From: JAHDCJ01 sp039028895
GTDB lineage: Bacteria > Bacteroidota > Bacteroidia > Chitinophagales > Saprospiraceae
NCBI GenBank assembly: GCA_039028895.1
Contig: JBCCHF010000032.1
Span: 14,947 to 78,946 of the forward strand
Reading direction: 5' to 3'
Length of the DNA: 64,000 nucleotides
The notes under the pieces are model-generated. The model did not search any database. It worked only from the letters and a program-made list of their open reading frames with translations, and had not been told where the DNA came from. A program made the translations under genes and the position numbers. Numbering within the stretch: the first letter of the stretch is position 1; the number at the start of each line of letters is the position of its first letter. Shown piece after piece: positions 34,957 through 42,105 of this stretch.

Positions 34957-35766
34957 ATGCTGAATAATTCTACACCTTACCTTTTACTGTTAGTATGCAC
35001 TCTCCTGGTTTTTACCACTCCAGGTTGCGAACAGATTGAACCGCCTGACACCAGTGAATTTACTTTACAAGACGAAGTGAAGCTTGGACAAGAATTGCAG
35101 GAAGCCGTTACTCGCAATAGTGCCGAATATCCTTTGCTTGATGAAAATAATTATGCCAATTTGTATGCCTATGCCAATGGCTTGTTGGACGAGTTAATAC
35201 AAACTGGAAATATTGAGCATATCAATAATGGTTTTGACTGGTCTGTTAAGATCATTCAGGATGATGCTTCTGAAAGCGCCTTTACCTTACCAGGCGGACC
35301 GATTTATATGAGTTCCGGATTATTAAAATATCTGGTTTCTGAGCATGAATTTCTTGCACTTCTGGCGCATGAAATGGCTTACGCAGACCGTAGCCTGGTC
35401 AAAAACTTCCTGGCAGATGAATTTGGTCTGACTGTATTACTTGATGTTTCTTTAGGGAGTAATCCTGAAATAGCGGATACTCTTCTTGATCTCATAGCTA
35501 ACAGTACATATCCAAAGGCTATTACAAAGCAAGCTGATGAATATTCCGTTGCTCTTGTTTGTCATACAGACTATCTCCCAGATGGACTTTTGGATATTCT
35601 TGAAAGGGCACAAAGTATGCCTTCTCTCAATTTGGATTGGCTCAATAAAAGGCCAGGTGATAACGACAGGCAAGTGAACATTGAGGACCTAATCAGTGAT
35701 CTAAATTGTTCTGGAGTCAATGAAGGCACCAACAATTACGCTGAGTTCCTTTCGTTGTTACCTTAA
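34957..35766 (+). CDS. Degenerate M48-like lipoprotein (probable inactive peptidase)
   Basis: The 269-residue lipoprotein (signal ending in TPGC) is a paralog of the downstream active M48 peptidase. Both share LGQE/LGLQ, the (A/N)(F)(T/V)(L/T)PGG motif, and the helix that should carry HExxH. Here that helix reads LLAHEMAYAD: the second zinc-binding His is Tyr. The third ligand helix reads TKQADEYSV where the active copy has ESEADAYSV, so the zinc Glu is Lys. With two ligands lost it cannot be a normal metallopeptidase; it may be a regulator or partner of the neighbour. The two genes are 21 bp apart and in one operon. Confidence 0.85.
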   Translation: MLNNSTPYLLLLVCTLLVFTTPGCEQIEPPDTSEFTLQDEVKLGQELQEAVTRNSAEYPLLDENNYANLYAYANGLLDELIQTGNIEHINNGFDWSVKIIQDDASESAFTLPGGPIYMSSGLLKYLVSEHEFLALLAHEMAYADRSLVKNFLADEFGLTVLLDVSLGSNPEIADTLLDLIANSTYPKAITKQADEYSVALVCHTDYLPDGLLDILERAQSMPSLNLDWLNKRPGDNDRQVNIEDLISDLNCSGVNEGTNNYAEFLSLLP

Positions 35767-35787
35767 TACAAATTCAATTTCAACATC

Positions 35788-36591
35788 ATGTCAATTGGAA
35801 AAGCGCTTACTGCCTTTATGGTATTTGCTGTCTTTATCTCATTCTCCGGTTGTGATTCAACATCAGGAGGTTTCGGCGGATTCAACCTATACCCCGTAAG
35901 CGAGGATATTAAACTGGGGCTTCAGGTCAGCAAACAAATTGAGTCAGATCCAGCTCAATTTCCTATACTTCCAGAACAAGGGAACCAGGAAATTTATGCC
36001 TATGTCAGGGGTATTCGCGATAAGATCCTTAATTCTGGTCAGGTCAGATTTAAAGACACTTTCAAATGGGAATTGAAGATCATTGATGACAAAGAAACAC
36101 TAAATGCCTTTGTAACTCCCGGCGGTTATATATACGTCTACCTTGGCCTTATCAACTTTCTTGAATCCGAAGATCAGTTAGCTGGTGTGTTAGGTCATGA
36201 AATTGCTCATGCTGATCGAAGGCATTCTACCCGGCAAATGAGTCAAAGCGGATTAATGGGTACACTAGGTCAAGCAGTTCTTGGCAACGAGTCTGCTGTG
36301 CAACAGGTAGTCAACGGGCTGGTAAGTCTCAAGTTTAGTCGTTCACATGAATCTGAAGCCGATGCCTATTCAGTGAACTACCTCTGTGGTACGGAATATA
36401 ATGCATCCGGAGCAGCAGGATTCTTCAGAAAGATCGAAAATTCAAGTGGTCGCCCACCTGAGTTTTTAAGCACTCATCCCAATCCTACAAACCGGGTGGA
36501 AAACATTGAAGCAAAAAGTGTTGAATTGAACTGTACAGGTACAACCACCAACCAGACAGCCTATTCAAGGATCAAGCGCCTTATCAATTAA
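35788..36591 (+). CDS. M48 family zinc metallopeptidase, lipoprotein
   Basis: The 267-residue lipoprotein (lipobox FSGC) has a complete M48 active site: VLGHEIAHADRRHS with both His and the catalytic Glu, and the third ligand in HESEADAYSVNYL. The AFVTPGGYIYVYLGL strand precedes it. These periplasm- or outer-membrane-facing enzymes (BepA/LoiP-like) degrade or repair misfolded envelope proteins. It follows a degenerate paralog by 21 bp. The usual C-terminal LSTHPNPTNRVENI segment, typical of this subfamily, is present. Confidence 0.93.
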   Translation: MSIGKALTAFMVFAVFISFSGCDSTSGGFGGFNLYPVSEDIKLGLQVSKQIESDPAQFPILPEQGNQEIYAYVRGIRDKILNSGQVRFKDTFKWELKIIDDKETLNAFVTPGGYIYVYLGLINFLESEDQLAGVLGHEIAHADRRHSTRQMSQSGLMGTLGQAVLGNESAVQQVVNGLVSLKFSRSHESEADAYSVNYLCGTEYNASGAAGFFRKIENSSGRPPEFLSTHPNPTNRVENIEAKSVELNCTGTTTNQTAYSRIKRLIN

Positions 36592-36629
36592 AAGCCAACT
36601 TATAAAAGTTTGCAGCTAAAGTCTAAATC

Positions 36630-36875
36630 CTACCTGGCGTATTTGTCAAAAACACCGTCAATAGTACCCGCCAATTTCCGGTCTTTGTCAGTAACAATAT
36701 TCCCCGCATCATGGGTATTCAGATGAATGGTTACTGTGTTGTATACATTTTCCCAGTAAGGGTGATGATTTTGCTTTTCTGCGTGAATGGCTACTTCAGT
36801 CATGAATGAAAACGCTTCCGCGAAATCAGCGAATCTGAAGGTTTTCTGAAGCTTATTATCTTTTTCTTCCCACAT
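36630..36875 (-). CDS. 4a-hydroxytetrahydrobiopterin dehydratase (pterin carbinolamine dehydratase)
   Basis: The 81-residue protein is the full PCD/DCoH fold. It has the motif EKQNHHPYWENVYNTVTIHLNTHDAGNIVTDKD with the two catalytic His. It regenerates the pterin cofactor after aromatic amino acid hydroxylation. No hydroxylase gene lies in the window, so its partner is elsewhere or it has a stand-alone role. It starts 69 bp after the M42 peptidase gene's stop. Confidence 0.92.
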   Translation of the reverse strand: MWEEKDNKLQKTFRFADFAEAFSFMTEVAIHAEKQNHHPYWENVYNTVTIHLNTHDAGNIVTDKDRKLAGTIDGVFDKYAR

Positions 36876-36944
36876 GATTTATTCTGGGTTGATGGTTAGA
36901 TATTAGGAGGAAGGTCAACTTCCAATCGACAATTGTCAACAAAT

Positions 36945-37991
36945 TTAAAGACTCCAATCGTATGTGTCTAGTTCAAGCACAGCCTGCTTTAGCAACTCAA
37001 TACTAAAGTAAATATCTTCTTTATGTGCCATTTCAATGACCTGATGAATATGTCGTGTAGGAATAGAAATTGCCCCGGCAATCGATCCTTTCTGACCCGA
37101 TCTTTGGATACCGGCAGTATCAGTTCCACCCGCTGGCAAAACCTCAGGCTGCCATTTGATATCGTGTTTGTCTGCAATAGATTTCAGGTATCTGACCATA
37201 CGGTAATCACAAATAGTGGAGCTATCCATTATCTTGATTGCGGTGCCTTGCCCAAGCGCTGTTATTTGTTCGTGTGCCTTCGAACCGGGAACATCATACG
37301 CGATAGTTGTGTCCAGTCCAAATCCGAAATCGGGATCCACTGTTTTTGCAGCAAGGAAAGCACCTCGAATCCCGACTTCTTCCTGAACGGTAAAGACTCC
37401 ATGAATATCATATGGTACATCCTGATCCTTTAAACTTCTCAGCATTTCAATGAGAATGAAAACGGAAACGCGGTTATCGATACTTTTACAATTGACGCAA
37501 TCACCCATTTCGATCAACTGCCGTTCACGGGTGATCGGGTTGCCGACTTCAATGAGCTCAATCACTTCTTCTCTTTTCATCCCTGTATCGATGAAAAAAT
37601 CCTGGATTTTTAAAGGTTTTGAGCGTTCTTCAGCTGTCATCAGGTGTATGGGTTTGCTGCCCATCACTCCAATAATGTCTTTTCTACCGTGAATGATCAC
37701 CCTTTGCGCGGTCAAGGTTTTTGGATCAAACCCACCGAGTGTGTGGAACCTGATAAAACCTTCTTCATCGATATGGGTTACGATAAATCCAATTTCATCC
37801 ATATGGGCACCGATCATTACAGTTTTGTCTTGTTGACCTTTTTTCAGAGCAATAACATTACCCATAGGATCAACTCTGACCTCATCTACCAGTGGAGTAA
37901 CTTCGTCAATTACCAATTTGCGAATAGGTTGTTCGAACCCCGGTGCCCCCGGTATTTCACAAATGGCTTTAAGTAAAGGGACATTTATCAT
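36945..37991 (-). CDS. M42 family glutamyl/leucyl-type aminopeptidase
   Basis: The product is about 348 residues. Di-metal ligands of the M42/M28 type are visible: AHMDEIGF (His, Asp), DCVNCKSIDNR (bridging Asp), VQEEVGIRGA (catalytic Glu-Glu) and GLDTTIAYD (Asp), with a late RHIHQVIEMAHKEDI. These enzymes form large oligomers that trim peptides in the cytoplasm. The frame opens with a TTG at 38000; ATG at 37991 is preferred. It lies 56 bp after pyruvate kinase on the same strand. Confidence 0.93.
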   Translation of the reverse strand: MINVPLLKAICEIPGAPGFEQPIRKLVIDEVTPLVDEVRVDPMGNVIALKKGQQDKTVMIGAHMDEIGFIVTHIDEEGFIRFHTLGGFDPKTLTAQRVIIHGRKDIIGVMGSKPIHLMTAEERSKPLKIQDFFIDTGMKREEVIELIEVGNPITRERQLIEMGDCVNCKSIDNRVSVFILIEMLRSLKDQDVPYDIHGVFTVQEEVGIRGAFLAAKTVDPDFGFGLDTTIAYDVPGSKAHEQITALGQGTAIKIMDSSTICDYRMVRYLKSIADKHDIKWQPEVLPAGGTDTAGIQRSGQKGSIAGAISIPTRHIHQVIEMAHKEDIYFSIELLKQAVLELDTYDWSL

Positions 37992-38047
37992 TAACAGCAA
38001 AATTAACCAATAATTTGCAGGAGCAAAAAATCGGTATTGGATTAGGA

Positions 38048-39481
38048 TCAGTCGACCACACTAATTTTTAACATATTTGTTCTCAACCTGGCTTCGAGTG
38101 GCATGCTGCCTGTATTAACGACCACATCGCCTTTTTGGACGTATCCTGCATTTTTCAGAATTTCGAGTACATCAGCCACCGTTTCATCGGTTGTTGTGAA
38201 TTTGTCGTAATAAAAACCTCTGATTCCCCATACCAGACTCAGTGTGGAAAGAGTGTCTATTTGGTCAGAGAAAATAAATACATCACATTTCGGACGGTTA
38301 CTCGATATCATAAAAGCGGTATAGCCAGAAACCGTCATTCCTATGATAGAATTGGCATTAACCTCACGAGCGATTTTACACGAATTATAACAAATGGCAT
38401 CAGAAAGGAATGTCGGAGACTCTGATTTGGGCTTTTTTCCTCTATAATAAATTGATTCATCCAACTCTGCCTGGGCAATAATGCGGTTCATCGATTGCAC
38501 AACCTTGACGGGATGACGACCAACCGAGGTCTCTCCGCTGAGCATTACGGCATCTGCGCCATCCAATACCGCATTGGCAACATCAATTATTTCAGCTCTT
38601 GTCGGGCTTGGGTTTGTAATCATACTATCCATCATCTGTGTAGCGACGATCACCGGCTTACCCCATTTGACACAATGGTTGATTATTCGTTTCTGAAGCA
38701 TGGGCAAACGCTCCATTGGTACTTCAACACCAAGGTCTCCACGAGCAACCATTACACCATCAGTAACTTTGATAATCGTACTGAGTCGACGGATTGCTTC
38801 TGGTTTTTCGATCTTGGCAATGATCTTGGCCTTATGTCCCTTATCAAGAATCTTTGTTTGAAGATCGAGAATATCTCCTGCTGATCTTACAAACGAAAGC
38901 GCAATCCAGTTAACAGGTTGTGTCAGGATGAAGTCCAGGTCACGCTGATCCTTTTCCGTAAGGGATGGCAAGGAAATATCTGTATCTGGGAGATTGACCC
39001 CTTTATTAGAGGAGAGCATAGACCCGAAAAGCACTTTCAATTTGACAGTATCCTTCCCATTGGTTTCCATTACCTGCATCTCGATCTTACCATCGTCGAT
39101 CAAGACTTTTTCACCTACTTTGACATCTTTGGCAAACTGGGAATAACTCATGTAGATTTTTTCCTTGTTGCCTATACATTCTTCATTAGTGAATGTCAGA
39201 ATATCCCCTTCTTGAATCTTAAGACCTCCATCCTCCATTTTACCAATCCTGAGTTTTGGTCCCTGAAGATCAGCCAGGATACACAGCGAGGATTTGAACT
39301 CTTTGTTTATTGCGGTAATATGGTCAATTACCTTTTGATGGTCTTCGTGATCGCCGTGAGAAAAATTCAGTCTGAACACATCCACCCCTGCCCTTGCCAG
39401 TTCGAGAAGTACTTCATAACTGGAGGATGATGGCCCAACTGTCGCCACGATTTTGGTCTTCTGAAATTTACTCAGTTGCAT
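38048..39481 (-). CDS. pyk: Pyruvate kinase
   Basis: The 477-residue enzyme makes pyruvate and ATP from phosphoenolpyruvate and ADP in glycolysis, and pyruvate also feeds IlvB. It has TKIVATVGPSS at the N-terminus, NFSHGDHEDH, the catalytic IAKIEKPEAI, the metal site MVARGDLGVEVPMERLP, and ATQMMDSMITNPSPTRAEIIDVANAVLDGADAVMLSGET. The regulatory C-domain is present. A TTG at 39493 could extend it by four residues; ATG at 39481 is the standard start. Confidence 0.97.
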   Translation of the reverse strand: MQLSKFQKTKIVATVGPSSSSYEVLLELARAGVDVFRLNFSHGDHEDHQKVIDHITAINKEFKSSLCILADLQGPKLRIGKMEDGGLKIQEGDILTFTNEECIGNKEKIYMSYSQFAKDVKVGEKVLIDDGKIEMQVMETNGKDTVKLKVLFGSMLSSNKGVNLPDTDISLPSLTEKDQRDLDFILTQPVNWIALSFVRSAGDILDLQTKILDKGHKAKIIAKIEKPEAIRRLSTIIKVTDGVMVARGDLGVEVPMERLPMLQKRIINHCVKWGKPVIVATQMMDSMITNPSPTRAEIIDVANAVLDGADAVMLSGETSVGRHPVKVVQSMNRIIAQAELDESIYYRGKKPKSESPTFLSDAICYNSCKIAREVNANSIIGMTVSGYTAFMISSNRPKCDVFIFSDQIDTLSTLSLVWGIRGFYYDKFTTTDETVADVLEILKNAGYVQKGDVVVNTGSMPLEARLRTNMLKISVVD

Positions 39482-39595
39482 AGGATAGCACAAAACAAGT
39501 TATTTTGGCTGTTATATTCAATTTATAAGCCATAAAAATAAAATCCCAAACAGAAACAACTGATTTACAGAGCCTTAAAAAAGGGAGGATTTTTT

Positions 39596-39627
39596 TTTGT
39601 TATCCATTTGCTTTAGAGTTATCTTTG
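39596..39627 (+). promoter_or_regulatory. acpP promoter, full Bacteroidota consensus
   Basis: TTTG (39596-39599), a 20-bp spacer and TATCTTTG (39620-39627) match the Bacteroidota primary-sigma consensus exactly. Predicted initiation is near 39634, about 27 nt before the acpP ATG. Confidence 0.8.
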
Positions 39628-39660
39628 CGGTGCTTTATTTTTTAACATAAGTCATAAATT

Positions 39661-39900
39661 ATGTCAGACATTAAATCAAGAGTAACAGGCATCATCGTCG
39701 ACAAACTAGGCGTCGAAGAAGGAGAAGTTACCAATGAAGCTAGCTTCACTAATGACCTAGGAGCTGATTCATTAGACACCGTTGAATTAATCATGGAATT
39801 CGAAAAAGAATTCAACATTTCAATTCCGGACGAGCAAGCCGAAAAGATTCAAACAGTCGGTGATGCAATCAAATATCTTACTGACGAAGGCGGTGAGTAA
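39661..39900 (+). CDS. acpP: Acyl carrier protein
   Basis: The 79-residue acidic helical protein has the phosphopantetheine site Ser in [20 protein letters not shown]. It carries growing acyl chains in type II fatty acid synthesis. It is followed by fabF and rnc, the usual arrangement in Bacteroidota, but separated from fabF by a 133-bp structured spacer. Confidence 0.98.
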   Translation: MSDIKSRVTGIIVDKLGVEEGEVTNEASFTNDLGADSLDTVELIMEFEKEFNISIPDEQAEKIQTVGDAIKYLTDEGGE

Positions 39901-39927
39901 TCACGAACTTCGCTTTAAATGATTTTT

Positions 39928-40000
39928 CCTGCTGATTTAGCAGGTTTAATGCTGGTGCAGACCGGTCCGGGAAAATGAAATCCAGGCGGTTCGCACCGGC
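39928..40000 (+). other. Structured acpP-fabF intercistronic region
   Basis: Two hairpins occupy the spacer. The first is CCTGCT (39928-39933) with AGCAGG (39939-39944) and only three T after it, so a weak terminator at best. The second is long: GCTGGTGC (39951-39958) with GCACCGGC (39993-40000), with inner ACCG (39961-39964) and CGGT (39987-39990). They may cause partial termination or protect acpP mRNA, giving more AcpP than FabF. Confidence 0.5.
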
Positions 40001-40033
40001 ATCTGTATTTAATAACCAGTTCCAACAAAGATT

Positions 40034-41287
40034 ATGGCTTTTAAAAGAGTTGTCATTACCGGGATCGGCGCCCTTACCCCTATCGGAAACACTGCCGACG
40101 AATATTGGGAAGGACTCGTTGCAGGTAAAAGTGGTGCTAATATGATCACCAGGTTTGATGCCAGCCAGTTCAAAACCCAATTCGCATGTGAAGTTAAAGA
40201 CTTCAATGCCAATGATCATATGGATCGGAAAGAGGCACGTAAGATGGACCTTTTTTCGCAATTTGCAATGGTGGCAACCGAGGAGGCTATGGTCGACTCA
40301 GGCCTGGATACCGAGAAAATCAATCTCGACCGGGCTGGTGTCATTTGGGGTGCTGGTATAGGGGGACTCATGAGTCTTGAAAAGGAAATCGCCGGATTTT
40401 ATACCGGCAACGGTATTCCAAGGTTCAACCCTTTCCTGATACCAAAAATGATAATTGATATCGTTCCTGGTCATATTTCTATTAAATATGGCTTCAGGGG
40501 GGTCAACTATTCTGTGGTCTCAGCTTGTGCCACTTCAACGCACGCCCTTGGAAATGCATTTGACTACATAAGACTGGGTCGAGCAGATGTGATTGTGACA
40601 GGTGGATCCGAAGCCGCTGTAACAGTTACGGGTATGGGGGGATTTAATGCCTTGCGCGCTTTATCAACACGCAATGACGATCCTGCTACAGCTTCCCGAC
40701 CATTCGACGCCGATCGTGACGGTTTTGTGATGGGAGAAGGTGCTGGTGCCATTATTCTTGAAGAATATGAGCATGCAGTTGCTCGTGGCGCAAAAATATA
40801 CGGGGAAGTAGTTGGAACAGGAGCAACAGCCGACGCCTACCACATGACAGCTCCACATCCTGAAGGTTTAGGAGCAATGGCTGTCATGAAAATGGCCCTG
40901 GAAGATGCCGGGATGATACCAGAAGACATTGACTATATCAATGTACACGGCACCTCTACTCCTTTAGGTGATGGTGCAGAACTAAATGGTATTGCAAAAG
41001 TTTTTGGCGAACATGCTTATCAAGTAAATATCAGTTCCACGAAATCAATGACAGGCCATTTGCTTGGCGCTGCAGGGGCCATTGAGGCCATTGCCTGCAT
41101 ATATTCATTAAATCACAATAAAATTCCTCCAACAATTAATCACTTTACGGATGATCCGGAAATTGACACACGTTTTAATCTGACTTTCAACAAAGCTCAG
41201 GAACGTGAAGTCAATGCGGTGTTGAGCAACACTTTTGGGTTCGGCGGTCATAATTCTTCCGTCATTTTTAAGAAAATTGCGAATTAA
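40034..41287 (+). CDS. fabF: 3-oxoacyl-ACP synthase II (KAS II)
   Basis: The 417-residue condensing enzyme elongates acyl-ACP with malonyl-ACP. The Cys-His-His triad is visible: VSACATSTHALGNA, VHGTSTPLGDGAELNG and TKSMTGHLLGAAGAIE, and the C-terminal NTFGFGGHNSSVIF is standard. It lies between acpP and rnc on the same strand. Confidence 0.97.
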   Translation: MAFKRVVITGIGALTPIGNTADEYWEGLVAGKSGANMITRFDASQFKTQFACEVKDFNANDHMDRKEARKMDLFSQFAMVATEEAMVDSGLDTEKINLDRAGVIWGAGIGGLMSLEKEIAGFYTGNGIPRFNPFLIPKMIIDIVPGHISIKYGFRGVNYSVVSACATSTHALGNAFDYIRLGRADVIVTGGSEAAVTVTGMGGFNALRALSTRNDDPATASRPFDADRDGFVMGEGAGAIILEEYEHAVARGAKIYGEVVGTGATADAYHMTAPHPEGLGAMAVMKMALEDAGMIPEDIDYINVHGTSTPLGDGAELNGIAKVFGEHAYQVNISSTKSMTGHLLGAAGAIEAIACIYSLNHNKIPPTINHFTDDPEIDTRFNLTFNKAQEREVNAVLSNTFGFGGHNSSVIFKKIAN

Positions 41288-41358
41288 TCCTTAAATTTTA
41301 ATCCATTTTCGCCGTAAGCCCCTGGTGTGATCAACAAACCTAAATTTGAAACAGGAGG

Positions 41359-42105
41359 GTGTTCATTAAATTCTTTCGCAGAATATACAACTTTGCTTTT
41401 TCCCCTGACCGGAATTTTGCCCGGTCCCTCTATGCTATATTAGGTTTCGTTCCTTCCAATCTTACCCTATATCGACTTGCTTTCTCTCACAAGTCGTATA
41501 CCAATAACGACTACTTCTCCAATCAGAATAACGAGCGGTTGGAATACCTGGGTGATGCCGTACTGGGGACAATTGTTGCAGAATACCTTTTCAGAAAATA
41601 TCCTGGAAAAAATGAGGGGTTCCTCACAAAAATGCGCTCAAAAATCGTCAAAAGGAAAACCTTAAATTACGTTGCTGACCAAATGGGGCTCGATGTGTTC
41701 CTGATGCATCAGGGGATGGAAACTGTCAGTAATTCTATGATGGGTAATGCACTTGAGGCTTTCATTGGTGCTGTATACCTTGATGTTGGATACACCCGCA
41801 CCAAGCGATATGTTATCTACCGGATCTTGCGTGAATTTCTGGATGTAGAGAAACTGGAATCTCTTGATGAAAACTATAAAAGCCAATTGCTTGAATGGTG
41901 TCAAAAAAATGGGAAACCCATTGCTTACCAGGTCTTATCCAAATTCAAATTCGATAATAGAGATCGCTTTCTGGTTGCCGTGCAGGTTGATAATGAAGAT
42001 GTGGCCACAGCAGAAGATTTCAGCAAGAAAAGTGCTGAACAACTCGCTTCCAAAAAAGCATTACACCTCCTTATTTCCTCTTCTCCTGAACGCGTTCCAG
42101 AATAA
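41359..42105 (+). CDS. rnc: Ribonuclease III
   Basis: The 248-residue protein has a double-stranded RNA endonuclease domain, signature NNERLEYLGDAVLGTIVAEYLF, and a C-terminal dsRNA-binding domain (YKSQLLEWCQKNGKPIAYQV...SKKSAEQLASKKAL). The second metal site reads MGNALEAFIGA; Asn replaces the Asp of E. coli, which I believe is usual in Bacteroidota. The start is odd. The only conventional codon is GTG at 41359, directly abutting AGGAGG, and an ATT lies six bases further at ideal spacing. A stop at 41341 excludes anything longer. It processes rRNA and some mRNAs. Confidence 0.95.
   Translation: MFIKFFRRIYNFAFSPDRNFARSLYAILGFVPSNLTLYRLAFSHKSYTNNDYFSNQNNERLEYLGDAVLGTIVAEYLFRKYPGKNEGFLTKMRSKIVKRKTLNYVADQMGLDVFLMHQGMETVSNSMMGNALEAFIGAVYLDVGYTRTKRYVIYRILREFLDVEKLESLDENYKSQLLEWCQKNGKPIAYQVLSKFKFDNRDRFLVAVQVDNEDVATAEDFSKKSAEQLASKKALHLLISSSPERVPE

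Noticed and set aside
38918..39430. Plus-strand 170-codon ORF opposite pyruvate kinase
   Set aside because: The minus strand encodes conserved Pyk motifs throughout; the antisense frame has no family features and no promoter.
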